This document shows positions 37,359 to 46,264 of a stretch of DNA of 64,000 bases, piece by piece. A program made the position numbers and the translations under genes. Each line of letters begins with the position of its first letter. Position 1 is the stretch's first letter. This DNA is from Photobacterium salinisoli (GTDB lineage: Bacteria > Pseudomonadota > Gammaproteobacteria > Enterobacterales > Vibrionaceae): NCBI RefSeq assembly GCF_003614885.1, contig NZ_QZMS01000007.1, positions 1,736,001-1,800,000 of the forward strand, in the 5' to 3' direction. Under the pieces are notes generated by a model that did not search any database, had not been told where the DNA came from, and saw only the letters and a list, made by a program, of their open reading frames with translations.

Positions 37359-38099
37359 ATGACAGTAAAAGGCCGTATTCACTCCTTTGAGTCCTGCGGA
37401 ACTGTGGATGGCCCGGGCATACGCTTCATCGTGTTTATGCAAGGTTGCCTGCTGCGATGCCAATACTGCCACAACCGTGATACCTGGGATCTGGAAGGCG
37501 GACGTGAAATCACAGTGGATGAGCTGATGAAAGAAGCACTCTCTTATCGCCATTTCATGACAGCCTCAGGCGGCGGTGTCACCGCATCCGGTGGGGAGGC
37601 CATCTTGCAGCCAGAATTCATTCGCGACTTTTTCCGGGCAGCCAAAGCCGAGAACATCCATACCTGTCTGGATACCAACGGTTATGTCCGTAAACATACC
37701 CCTGTGATTGATGAGCTGCTGGAGGCGACGGATCTTGTGATGCTGGATCTCAAGCAAATCGACGATGAGATTCACCACGACTTGGTGGGCGTGCCCAACA
37801 AACGTATTCTCGACTTCGCCCGTTATCTGCACAAAATCGGACAGAAAACCTGGATTCGTCATGTTGTGGTACCCGGTTTTACCGACAACGACACTTCTGC
37901 CCATCTGTTGGGAGAATTCATAAAGGATATGGACAATATAGAGAAAATCGAACTGCTCCCCTACCACCAGTTAGGCGCACACAAATGGGAAGCCATGGGG
38001 TATGACTATCCGCTGGAAGGGGTCAAACCGCCGTCAAAAGCTGTGATGGACAAGGTAAAAGCTATCCTTTCGCAATATCATCCCAATGTGATGTATTGA
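37359..38099 (+). CDS. pflA: Pyruvate formate-lyase-activating enzyme
   Basis: A radical-SAM enzyme that installs the glycyl radical on PflB. The start ATG at 37359 has GGGAG upstream and gives 246 residues, exactly the E. coli length; the frame before it is open but not family-like. The 4Fe-4S motif [16 protein letters not shown] shows CX3CX2C. Other family signatures are [17 protein letters not shown], the DTNGYVRKH stretch, VMLDLKQID and a C-terminus in [20 protein letters not shown]. It is most likely cotranscribed with pflB. Confidence 0.97.
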   Translation: MTVKGRIHSFESCGTVDGPGIRFIVFMQGCLLRCQYCHNRDTWDLEGGREITVDELMKEALSYRHFMTASGGGVTASGGEAILQPEFIRDFFRAAKAENIHTCLDTNGYVRKHTPVIDELLEATDLVMLDLKQIDDEIHHDLVGVPNKRILDFARYLHKIGQKTWIRHVVVPGFTDNDTSAHLLGEFIKDMDNIEKIELLPYHQLGAHKWEAMGYDYPLEGVKPPSKAVMDKVKAILSQYHPNVMY

Positions 38100-38129
38100 T
38101 TGCTCAGGGAGATGTTGTCCCGTGCAGGT

Positions 38130-38780
38130 TTACTTATCCCGCTGGTAAATATAATCCCGTTCATAAAAGGTTCTCACCCAATCTGGTTTGTACACCACCA
38201 GCAAGGTGGTCGACATACCGTTGAGCAATGCTTCAGGAAACAACAGCAAAGGAATGAGCAATAAATAGTTATCCACTATGTATTGCCAGCTGTATTCTCC
38301 TTCGAGCCAGATCCAGCTTCCTGTCAGCAGCATATGGACCACCTGTGACAGGGCGCCGTTAAAAAATGCCGCAACAAAAATATAAACAAAGAGATGCCGG
38401 GTCAGGTAGCGGTAACTCAGCAAGAAAACCCAATAGCTGAGCAATACAGGCACCACCACGCTGGTCAGATTCACCAGCCCCAGATCTTGCCAGTCCTGAA
38501 TGCCGAATGCCGCCAACAGCAAACCTGGAACCGCCGCTATCCATATGGCAATTCGCCAGCCATGGGTTAAGGTCAGCACGGTCAAGGCCAGAAAATGGAC
38601 TTTCAGCCCATCAACCAGTCCGGCCCTCAGGCTCCACAATAAAAAGAGTACCATGACAGTCCCGGAGACCAGATGCTGATAGTCTTTCTGGTGTTTGAAC
38701 TTAGGATAAAATTCACGCGGATAAGAGAAGAACAGCACGGCCAGCCATACGGCCCACCCAGCCCAGGGAAGCATTGTCAT
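38130..38780 (-). CDS. CbiM-like integral membrane protein (COG3235 type)
   Basis: A polytopic membrane protein with about six hydrophobic segments, resembling energy-coupling-factor permease (CbiM superfamily) homologues in Vibrio. The frame is open from a GTG at 38819, but the ATG at 38780 has AAGGA eight bases upstream and is the better start (216 residues). Polar residues lie in HLFVYIFVAAFFNGALSQVVHMLLTG and LLLFPEALLNGMSTTLLVVYKPDWVRTF. No cobalt or nickel transport partners (CbiQ/CbiO) are adjacent, so function is uncertain. It converges with pflA, with 30 bases between the stops. Confidence 0.6.
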   Translation of the reverse strand: MTMLPWAGWAVWLAVLFFSYPREFYPKFKHQKDYQHLVSGTVMVLFLLWSLRAGLVDGLKVHFLALTVLTLTHGWRIAIWIAAVPGLLLAAFGIQDWQDLGLVNLTSVVVPVLLSYWVFLLSYRYLTRHLFVYIFVAAFFNGALSQVVHMLLTGSWIWLEGEYSWQYIVDNYLLLIPLLLFPEALLNGMSTTLLVVYKPDWVRTFYERDYIYQRDK

Positions 38781-38952
38781 TGCCAGCATCCTTGCATTGT
38801 ATTCACCCAATTGAATCACATTTCATTGCGGCCAGTGTAACGCAAATGCAGTCGGTTTTTCTGTAAAGTCTGCCGCAAACCCGGCTCAGATCAAAGGCAC
38901 CGGCTAACTTGCTGCTAAGCTGTAACCAGTAAAATTATTGCAGGATACCACT

Positions 38953-39453
38953 ATGGAAATGACACATGCACAACGTCTCATTTTGTCTAACCAATATCGA
39001 CTGATGGCCCAGCTCGATCCCGAGCATGCCGGTAAGTTTCAGCGTCTGCAAACCATAGTCGAGCGTGGATACGGGCTGCAGCTAAGGGAGCTGGATAAAA
39101 ACTTTGGGGCTATCTCAGAAGATGAATGCAAAGAGATCCTGCAAGTGATGGAAATGCACCATGCCATGCAAGAATCCTGCAATCAGTTAAGCGACGCCGA
39201 GCAGACCCGGATTGATACTCGCCGTCTGACATTTCTGGGGTTTGATGCCGCCAGTGAACCCCAGCAAATGCATTATGTGCGCTTCCTGACAGAGGTAGAA
39301 AATCTTTATCCGCATTTTCTGCCTTCAGAGCACTGTTTTAACAGCCATGTGCCGATGCAGAGTAAATATCGCCGCATGCTGGGCGTATGGCAGCAGTGCC
39401 CTCGCCAGTATCATCTCTCCGCTACCGAGATACAGCAGATACTCAGTGCCTGA
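38953..39453 (+). CDS. yfbU: YfbU family protein
   Basis: A 166-residue cytoplasmic protein of the YfbU family, whose function is not established. The start ATG at 38953 ([18 protein letters not shown]) was chosen over the frame start five codons earlier because AGGA lies at the right spacing and the sequence from here matches the family from residue 1. Conserved segments are [35 protein letters not shown] and the C-terminal [26 protein letters not shown]. It stands alone and is followed by an imperfect GC-rich hairpin. Confidence 0.92.
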   Translation: MEMTHAQRLILSNQYRLMAQLDPEHAGKFQRLQTIVERGYGLQLRELDKNFGAISEDECKEILQVMEMHHAMQESCNQLSDAEQTRIDTRRLTFLGFDAASEPQQMHYVRFLTEVENLYPHFLPSEHCFNSHVPMQSKYRRMLGVWQQCPRQYHLSATEIQQILSA

Positions 39454-39869
39454 CAGATAAATCTGGATGACGAGAAGTGTCTCACCCATCGCGGCCTCGG
39501 TATCATTCGGGCCGCCTTTCGCGCTTGTTCCCCCAGCCCTCCTGCATGACAGCAAGCCCGCTATTTAGCTGGCATACTTTTTTTACAATTTCCCCATTGG
39601 CGAAATCTGGTGTTCTGATAGATTTGCGCAGGTTAGCGCAAAGTGGCTGACGATTGGGTCACGATTGGCACATTTTATGGCATGGAAAAGACTAAAGAGC
39701 TAGCCGACCATAACTTCAGCCATGATAATCGACTTTTTACTGTTCCCCATTGCCCCTTACTTGTATATAAGCGCGTAACGCGATACCTCTTCTGTCTGCC
39801 ACCCGCAAACGGCGAGTAAAGGTGGGAAGCAAGCAATAAATCAGGCTACGTAAGGAAGGATTCTTTGTC
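39454..39869. other. Intergenic region upstream of the PgtCBA-like operon
   Basis: 416 bases without a gene. Visible are a GC-rich hairpin GCGGCCT/GGGCCGC (39491-39515), probably the yfbU terminator; a 20-bp palindrome (39623-39642); and a TTGGCAC...GGCAT element (39665-39683) that resembles a -24/-12 promoter but with spacing one base too long. AAGGA precedes the ATG at 39870. Confidence 0.55.
39623..39642. promoter_or_regulatory. Candidate palindromic operator upstream of the PgtCBA-like operon
   Basis: TTTGCGC, six bases, GCGCAAA: a perfect dyad of the size bound by dimeric Fis-type helix-turn-helix regulators. The regulator encoded at 43458-44726 has such a C-terminus, so autoregulation is possible. 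The site is about 230 bases before the first gene. Confidence 0.35.
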
Positions 39870-41105
39870 ATGTTATACCGGCTTCTGATCTTAGTATTAC
39901 TGGCGACTTTCCCCCTGCACGCCAGTGAAAAAAAGCAGCTGGTGATTCTGACCACCTTCAACCCTGCCCTGCTGAGCAGCAGTATCGAGGTTTTTGAACA
40001 GCAGCATGCCGGTTTGGATGTCATTATTCTGCAACGCCGGGAAAGCGAGGGGCTAGCACTGCTGGCAAAGCCGGATCATGGCGTGAATGTTGTGCTTTCC
40101 TCTTCCCGGCGTCTGTTTCAGCCACTGGCCGACAGCCATTCTCTGGTGCCGGTTTCCGAACTGACAGATGAACAAAACCAGTTCGATTCAGACTACATTG
40201 CTGTTCTGGGGTTCTCGGGCTGCGGCATAATATGGAACCAGCGTTATGTCGACAGGAACGCGCTGCCTGTCCCGTCACGCTGGGAGTCACTGATTGCCCC
40301 TGTCTACCACAGCCACCTGGTCATGAGCAGCCCCTCCCGTTCAGCGACCACACACCTGATGGTGGAAAACCTGCTGCAGCGTTATGACTGGGATCACGGC
40401 TGGCGGTTGCTTTTACAGCTGGGGGGCAACCTGAATGCCATCTCAGCCAACAGTCAGCGCGCCACCGATCTTGTCGCCAGCGGGCAGTCTGGCATCGGTT
40501 TGGTTATCGACAGTTATGCCAAAGAGCAGCAAGCTCATTTCCCGTTTATCCATTTTAAGTATCAGCCCGACAGCATGGTTCTGCCGAGCTATATCGCTGC
40601 ACTGGACAGAAAACAGTCCGATCAGACAGGTATTGAATTTGTGCGATTTATGCTCTCTGACTCTTCACAGGCGCGCATCGAGCAGTCGCCCATTTATAAG
40701 CATCGCCGAGCGAAAATCCCAGCCTTAGACACAGCCACATTCACTGTTGATACCGGGTTATTGGAAGAGCGGGCGATACCGGTACAGCAACTTTTTGATA
40801 TCAGCATCAGCCAGCAGCAGCCCCTGCTGAACTATGCCTGGCAGCTAATCCATAAAATCCGGTTACTGCCGGACCTGAATCCTCAGCAAACCGAGCAGCT
40901 GAAACGCTCCATTACGCTGGCTTCGACCACAGTGATCAGCGCCGAGCAAGCCACTACTGAGGCTTTTTTGTCGCTGCAAGACCCAGTGCGTCACCCGGCC
41001 TCTGCCCGTACTGTCGGGCTCTGGCAGGAACAGATGAGCCAGCAATTACAGCAATCCATTCGTTTATCTCAAGACATACTCATGTCGTATAAACAGGAGT
41101 TGTGA
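39870..41105 (+). CDS. Periplasmic solute-binding protein, PgtC-like sensor component
   Basis: A 411-residue exported protein with signal peptide MLYRLLILVLLATFPLHA and an iron/spermidine-type binding-protein core (LVILTTFNPALLSSSIEVFEQQHAGLDVIIL; GIIWNQRYVDRNALPVPSRWESL; ATTHLMVENLLQRYDWDHGWRLL). The C-terminal 120 residues are helical. The gene is not followed by transport permeases. It overlaps a histidine-kinase gene by one base (TGATG), as in Salmonella PgtC-PgtB-PgtA, where the three proteins induce a phosphoglycerate transporter. The likely role is to present a ligand to the kinase periplasmic domain. The ligand cannot be read from sequence, and no pgtP transporter gene is in view. Confidence 0.75.
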   Translation: MLYRLLILVLLATFPLHASEKKQLVILTTFNPALLSSSIEVFEQQHAGLDVIILQRRESEGLALLAKPDHGVNVVLSSSRRLFQPLADSHSLVPVSELTDEQNQFDSDYIAVLGFSGCGIIWNQRYVDRNALPVPSRWESLIAPVYHSHLVMSSPSRSATTHLMVENLLQRYDWDHGWRLLLQLGGNLNAISANSQRATDLVASGQSGIGLVIDSYAKEQQAHFPFIHFKYQPDSMVLPSYIAALDRKQSDQTGIEFVRFMLSDSSQARIEQSPIYKHRRAKIPALDTATFTVDTGLLEERAIPVQQLFDISISQQQPLLNYAWQLIHKIRLLPDLNPQQTEQLKRSITLASTTVISAEQATTEAFLSLQDPVRHPASARTVGLWQEQMSQQLQQSIRLSQDILMSYKQEL

Positions 41106-43468
41106 TGCTGAAGCGCAAAACGATCGGTAATCGCCTGATTAGCGCCATCAGTCTGATGGCATTTCTGAGTATAGGCGTCAGCCTCATCGCACTGATTACC
41201 TGGGAAAATCTCGACGATCAGATAGATGCCATTGTCAGCAAAAACCTGCCGACACTCAGGGCCAGCTATCACCTTGAACGCAGCACGGCGGCGCTGAAAG
41301 ACAGCCTGCATAATATCGGGGACAACCAGGATCCAACCCGTCACGCAGAGCTGAAACAACAAATTCAGACCGAAGCCGAAAGGATCACCCACTCCATTGC
41401 GAACACAGCCAGCCTGTCTTCCTATCCGACGCTGAAAATTGAGCACGCCAGCTTGCTCAAAGACATAGAGACTTACAGCAATTTGCTGAATAAGCGATCG
41501 ATCCTGCTGCTGGCGTTGGCGCAATCGGAAAGCCGCATAAGCTGGCTGCACCAAAAAGTGGTGGATGAGCTTGCTCCCATCCGCCAGGAAGTAGAATGGC
41601 AGTTAACGCGAACCACGCCCCATCACCTGGATAGTGACACCATCCGGGAAACGGTGAACGAGTTTTCTCTCATTCAGTCCATCACAGTAAAAGAGAGTGA
41701 GCTGTATCAGCTGGTGCAGAAAATGTTTCACCGGGATGATAACCGGGATATCGCCAACGCTTTTCACTACATTGGCTTTAAAACCCAGCAACTGAAAACC
41801 ATGAGCGATTCCCTCAGCCACTACCCATCGACACTGGCGTTCCGGCAGCAGCTTAACGACATGATCAGCCAGGTTGAGCCTAACGGTCCGGTGGCAATGC
41901 AACTGAACGAGCTGTCCGCACTGGAGAAAACAATCCAGCGTTATGACAAGCGCATCAACAACCGGCTGATTTATCAGGAAGATCTGATCCAGACTATGGT
42001 TGGTCAGGCGGATTCCTCTCTGCTTGCTCTCAACGATCACACCCGTCAGTCTGTCATCACCAGCAGCTACATTCTGCTTGCCGTGGTACTGCTGGCCATT
42101 ACCCTGTCCGTCTTTCTGTCTGTCTATCTGGTCAGCCGCGGAATTGTCGCGCGTTTGAATCAACTCAGCCAGGATCTGTATGCCGTGGCCCACGGCGATC
42201 TCAATGCCAACATACAGGTTGATGGTAATGATGAAATTGGCCTGCTGGGTGACAGCCTGCGTCAATTCCGCCAGCAAATGCTGGAAATGCAGCGCTCCAA
42301 CGCGCTGAACCTGATCAATAACACCCAGGCCAGTATCATCACCTGCGATTTATCCGGCATAGTAGAATCGGTCAACCCCAGCGCATTATCGCTTTTTGAT
42401 GCCGAAGCTATCCCGGACAATCAGACCATCTGGGCGCTGTTCAACCGCGCCATGGAACCCCGCCTGAAACGGCTGTTTCTGCCCAGCAGCCCTTTGCAGT
42501 CCAATGGGGCGTGTAACCTCACGATCAAACAGACACATTCAAGCGAACCGCGTTATCTGCGTCTGGACTTTCGCCTGTTCAGGCAGGGCCAGGAGGCCAA
42601 AGTCATTATTACAGTGACAGACATAACCGAGCAGGAAAGCGCAGCCCGCTGGCTGGAAAATATGGTGCAGGAAAAAACCGAGTCGCTGACCAAGCGAAAC
42701 CAGCAACTGAAAGCGGAAATCGAAGACAGAAAACGTATCGAGGAAGATTTACGCGCCACCCAGGATGAACTGATCCAGGCGGCTAAAATGGCTGTGGTCG
42801 GACAAACCATGACCTCGCTGGCGCACGAGCTGAACCAGCCGCTGTCAGCCATGACAACCCATATCTTTGCCACGCGAATGGCCGTGGATAAAAACAACCT
42901 CACTCAGCTTACAGCCAGCCTGGATAAAATGGACAGTCTGACTGAACGCATGGCCCGTATCATTACCAGCCTGCGCAATTTCGCGAAAAAACAATCGGCC
43001 AACAGAATGCTTCAGGCCGTTGATATTCAAGAATCCATCAATCACGCCCAGCAACTGATAGACAGCAGATTGAAAGTTCAGCAAACCAATCTGAGCAGCA
43101 ACATAAACAGCCCGTTTCAGGTCCTCGCCGATCCCATACAGCTGGAACAGGTGCTGGTTAACCTTTTCATCAATAGCTGTGATGCAGTGGCAGGCAGTGA
43201 TACCAGAGATATTTACGTAGAACTGCTTAATTACTCTGCTGAACGCCAAACATTCAGCTTGGCCATTTGTGATACGGGCCCGGGTTTTGCGCGAGATATT
43301 ATTGAAAAACTGTTCACCCCTTTTACCACCACTAAAGATGTTGGCCTGGGCCTGGGACTGAACATTTGCCGTTCCATCATGAACCGCCTGAACGGGGATA
43401 TTTACCTTGCTTCCACCTTGCAGGGAGGCGCAATGGTTGTTTTGGAGTTAAAGAAATATGACGATTAG
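41105..43468 (+). CDS. Membrane sensor histidine kinase, PgtB/DctB-like
   Basis: A 787-residue inner-membrane kinase. ATG 41105 was chosen over GTG 41102 because AGGAG lies five bases upstream and TGATG couples it to the previous gene. In order: TM1 at about 12-33; a large helical periplasmic domain at about 34-318; TM2 at about 320-343; HAMP; a PAS domain (about 405-510); a coiled coil; HisKA with the phospho-acceptor His in SLAHELNQPLSAM (near 574); and HATPase with VLVNLFINSCDAV, CDTGPGFARD and DVGLGLGLNICRS. The HELNQPL box and C-terminus are of the DctB/PgtB type. It overlaps the regulator gene by 11 bases. Confidence 0.85.
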   Translation: MLKRKTIGNRLISAISLMAFLSIGVSLIALITWENLDDQIDAIVSKNLPTLRASYHLERSTAALKDSLHNIGDNQDPTRHAELKQQIQTEAERITHSIANTASLSSYPTLKIEHASLLKDIETYSNLLNKRSILLLALAQSESRISWLHQKVVDELAPIRQEVEWQLTRTTPHHLDSDTIRETVNEFSLIQSITVKESELYQLVQKMFHRDDNRDIANAFHYIGFKTQQLKTMSDSLSHYPSTLAFRQQLNDMISQVEPNGPVAMQLNELSALEKTIQRYDKRINNRLIYQEDLIQTMVGQADSSLLALNDHTRQSVITSSYILLAVVLLAITLSVFLSVYLVSRGIVARLNQLSQDLYAVAHGDLNANIQVDGNDEIGLLGDSLRQFRQQMLEMQRSNALNLINNTQASIITCDLSGIVESVNPSALSLFDAEAIPDNQTIWALFNRAMEPRLKRLFLPSSPLQSNGACNLTIKQTHSSEPRYLRLDFRLFRQGQEAKVIITVTDITEQESAARWLENMVQEKTESLTKRNQQLKAEIEDRKRIEEDLRATQDELIQAAKMAVVGQTMTSLAHELNQPLSAMTTHIFATRMAVDKNNLTQLTASLDKMDSLTERMARIITSLRNFAKKQSANRMLQAVDIQESINHAQQLIDSRLKVQQTNLSSNINSPFQVLADPIQLEQVLVNLFINSCDAVAGSDTRDIYVELLNYSAERQTFSLAICDTGPGFARDIIEKLFTPFTTTKDVGLGLGLNICRSIMNRLNGDIYLASTLQGGAMVVLELKKYDD

Positions 43469-44726
43469 CGATAACATTGAAGTACTGATCATTGATGACG
43501 ATCAGGATGTTGCCGATGCTTACCAGCACCTGCTGGAAGTCGCAGGTTATCAGACCCTGACGGCCACCGATCCCTTGCAGGCCCTGACCTTGCTTCACAA
43601 AGACTGGCCGGGTGTGGTGATTACCGATATGTATATGCCAGGAATGAACGGAAAAGAGGTGCTGCACCGGATTAAATCCCTCGACAGTGCCCTGCCTGTG
43701 ATACTCATTACCGGCCACGGCGACATTCCTATGGCAGTGGATGCCTTGCAAAACGGGGCAGCCGATTTCCTGCAAAAGCCATTACAGCCCGCAGCGCTGA
43801 TCACACTACTGGATAAACATCTGCCGAAACGAAAGCAGCTGATTGAACACCGTAAAAGACTCAGTCAAACAGCCAGCAACGTGCTGCTGGGTGACAGCCC
43901 GTTAATCGTCAAGCTCCGACATCAGATTGCCGCAGCGGAAAACAATGACAAAGATGCCCTGATTGAAGGCGAAGCCGGAACGGGGCGTCAGACTCTGGCT
44001 CGCTTGCTGCATGCACACACAAATATGGGCAAAGGCCCTTTTATCAAATTGTGCGGCAGCAAAGTGGAGCGCACCGCTGATTTACAACGGGCAATGCTTA
44101 ACGCCCGCGGAGGCAGTATCTGCATCAATAACCTGCCTGCCATGCCGACAGAGACACAGCACTGGCTATGCCGTTTTCTCCTTGAGCAGGAGCGCCTGGC
44201 GAAAAGAGAAGTACGCGTATTGGCGATCGTTGAAGGAACGGCTGAACAAGCGGTCGAAAAAGAAACCTTAGTGCCTGAGCTGTTTTATTTTCTCAGTCAG
44301 GCGCGGTTTGTCATTCCGCCACTAAGACAAAGGGCAAGCGATATTACATTGCTGTTCCGATACTTTCTGGAGGCCAGCTGCCAGAAACTCAACAAACCCG
44401 TCCCTGTGGTGGATAAAGCCTATATCAATACACTCAACCGGCACAGCTGGGAAGGAAACGTTCTGGAATTACGTAATGTGGCAGAGCTCTACGCGATTGG
44501 TATCGTCAAACTCACCGGACAAGAGCGAACCAAATCGCTGGATCAAATGAGCAGCCCGTTGGATGATCTGATAGATGACTATGAAAAGCAGGTAATTGAA
44601 GATGCCCTGTACCTGTTCGGCGGCAGAATTAATGAAGTCTCCACTTACCTGCAGATCCCGCGTAAAAAGCTGTATCTGAGAATGAAAAAGCACAACCTGG
44701 ATAAAGCCGACTACAAAGCCGGATAA
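43458..44726 (+). CDS. NtrC-family response regulator with degenerate AAA+ domain, PgtA-like
   Basis: A 422-residue regulator. The receiver (about 8-120) is intact: D13-D14, phospho-acceptor D57 (VVITDMYMPGMNG), T85 and K107. The central AAA+ domain is eroded. Walker A reads GEAGTGRQ (Arg177 for Lys), the GAFTGA segment that contacts sigma-54 is missing altogether, and Walker B reads GGSICINNL without the acidic pair. The LRQRASDI and WEGNVLELRNV motifs remain. The C-terminus (about 375-415) is a Fis-type helix-turn-helix. It is therefore unlikely to be a sigma-54 activator and may act as a sigma-70 regulator. It overlaps the kinase gene and converges on a porin gene. Confidence 0.85.
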   Translation: MTISDNIEVLIIDDDQDVADAYQHLLEVAGYQTLTATDPLQALTLLHKDWPGVVITDMYMPGMNGKEVLHRIKSLDSALPVILITGHGDIPMAVDALQNGAADFLQKPLQPAALITLLDKHLPKRKQLIEHRKRLSQTASNVLLGDSPLIVKLRHQIAAAENNDKDALIEGEAGTGRQTLARLLHAHTNMGKGPFIKLCGSKVERTADLQRAMLNARGGSICINNLPAMPTETQHWLCRFLLEQERLAKREVRVLAIVEGTAEQAVEKETLVPELFYFLSQARFVIPPLRQRASDITLLFRYFLEASCQKLNKPVPVVDKAYINTLNRHSWEGNVLELRNVAELYAIGIVKLTGQERTKSLDQMSSPLDDLIDDYEKQVIEDALYLFGGRINEVSTYLQIPRKKLYLRMKKHNLDKADYKAG

Positions 44727-44745
44727 CCTCCGATATGCTGAAACA

Positions 44746-44775
44746 ACAAAGGCTGGAGCATGCTCCAGCCTTTGT
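44746..44775. terminator. Bidirectional terminator between response regulator and porin genes
   Basis: A perfect 30-base palindrome: ACAAAGGCTGGAGCA (44746-44760) and its complement TGCTCCAGCCTTTGT (44761-44775). The A and T tracts at the stem base suit termination from both convergent genes. Confidence 0.9.
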
Positions 44776-44797
44776 ATGGTCAGTGATTGCGAGAGAC

Positions 44798-45880
44798 TTA
44801 GAACTCGTAACGCAGACCAACGTTATAGAAATCTTCGTCAGCATCACCACTGAAGCCAACGGATTGGCCATTCATAGTGCCGTTTTTACCGTCGCGGATA
44901 ACATAATCAGCATAAATCGATGAACGGCTGGTCAGACGGTACTGGCCTTCCAGTGTGTACTCGTCCAGTTCCAGTTCGTCACCACCTGTGTTATCCAGGT
45001 TGCGGTAACCACCGCGAACAGTCCAGAAATCGTTAATGTTATAAGCAACAATCGCTTCAAACACTTCATCTTTACTCTTGTCAGAAACGCCCGTGTAATC
45101 CAGTTCGTTTTCTGAATATTCCATACCAATTGTCAGTGCACCCGCAACGAAGTTCGCACCAGCACCCCAGAAAGTGGACTCATCGCCACCTTTGTTTTCG
45201 TTGTACTGATATGCCACAACAGGGGTCAGTGTCATCTCGTTACCCAGCTGAATCGCGTAACGCAGAGCTGTATTGTAACCGTAGTCGAGCTCATCATCGT
45301 TCAGACCAGACTCAGAGTCACCGTCGCCAAAGATGTAAGCGACCGACAGATCCAGCCCACTGAAATTGTTTTGGTATTGCAGTGTGCCGTCCTGACGGAA
45401 AGTTTGCGCCGCTGAGTTATCAATTTGGCTGATCTGACGCCCTAAGGCCACATCGGAAGCATGGAATACATCGACAATGTCAGAGAACCAGATAATCCCG
45501 GAAGCCACACGACCACCGGTGATTTGACCGGCGTCACCAGCATCAATCCCCGCCCAGACATAACGTGGCGTCAAGCTCTGGTTACTCTGGGTATCATTAT
45601 GAGAGAATCCATTTTCAAACTCTGCCGCACCGACCTGGTACTCAGCCCAACCAATCACAGAGACTTGATCATTAATACGCTGAGAGCCACCCAGACCTAA
45701 ACGTGCGTCAAATTGGCCTTCAGTGTCACCGTCATCGGTGGCTTTGTCTGTAATGTTGTAGCCCAGACGGCCGTAAAGGTTCACTTCACTACCATCTTCG
45801 CCTTGATAAATATTCGCCGCGTAGCTTGCGCCACTGGCAAACAAGCTGGAGATAATTGCCGCTGCTAGTGTTTTTTTCAT
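44798..45880 (-). CDS. Gram-negative general porin
   Basis: An outer-membrane trimeric beta-barrel porin. From the ATG at 45880 it has 360 residues. The frame continues upstream but MKKTLAAAIISSLFASGASYA is an obvious signal peptide, and AGGA lies eight bases before this ATG. The mature start ANIYQGEDGSEVNLYGRLGYN, alternating strands such as LDLSVAYIFGDGDSE and the terminal VGLRYEF (C-terminal Phe for BAM recognition) are typical. It resembles OmpU/OmpH-type porins of Vibrio and Photobacterium. It lies convergent to the PgtCBA-like operon and could be one of its targets, although that is only positional. Confidence 0.9.
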   Translation of the reverse strand: MKKTLAAAIISSLFASGASYAANIYQGEDGSEVNLYGRLGYNITDKATDDGDTEGQFDARLGLGGSQRINDQVSVIGWAEYQVGAAEFENGFSHNDTQSNQSLTPRYVWAGIDAGDAGQITGGRVASGIIWFSDIVDVFHASDVALGRQISQIDNSAAQTFRQDGTLQYQNNFSGLDLSVAYIFGDGDSESGLNDDELDYGYNTALRYAIQLGNEMTLTPVVAYQYNENKGGDESTFWGAGANFVAGALTIGMEYSENELDYTGVSDKSKDEVFEAIVAYNINDFWTVRGGYRNLDNTGGDELELDEYTLEGQYRLTSRSSIYADYVIRDGKNGTMNGQSVGFSGDADEDFYNVGLRYEF

Positions 45881-46264
45881 CTTTGTTTCCTTGAGTGTAT
45901 GTTCTGAGTGGCCACAACGCTGATGGCACTCATAAGCGCAAAAAAACGGGCTCAGATAATTCGTCAGAAACAGGAGAAGGCAGTCAAAGCCTGTTGCCGA
46001 CATCATAAAAAAGTCCAAAACCCAATCCAAACATAGAGCAAAGATTTTCTTTATGCACAGCCAGAGTATCTTTTTTCCCTGAATAAACCCTTAATAAAAC
46101 TATGTATATTCGCTATTGATTAAGAAGGATATTTTTCTGTGAAAAAGATCACCTTTTGTTATTCATTTATGATTCGGTGAATCACTCGTCCGGTTTACTG
46201 GCTGCGCTTCTATGCCATACCTAAACAGGTTACAATCCTTTGTTTTCAGTGTTGGTGCTTTCTT
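45881..46264. other. Divergent intergenic region between porin and rlmA
   Basis: 384 bases, AT-rich near the porin side (runs of A/T at about 46060-46170), as expected for a strong regulated porin promoter. I see no convincing operator or RNA element. Confidence 0.5.

Noticed and set aside
39325-39555. 76-codon minus-strand frame at the end of yfbU
   Set aside because: It overlaps the conserved 3' end of yfbU in antisense and has no family features.
39665-39683. Sigma-54 promoter call
   Set aside because: The GG and GC elements are separated by 11 instead of 10 bases, and the local regulator lacks GAFTGA, so it is kept only as a hypothesis in the findings.
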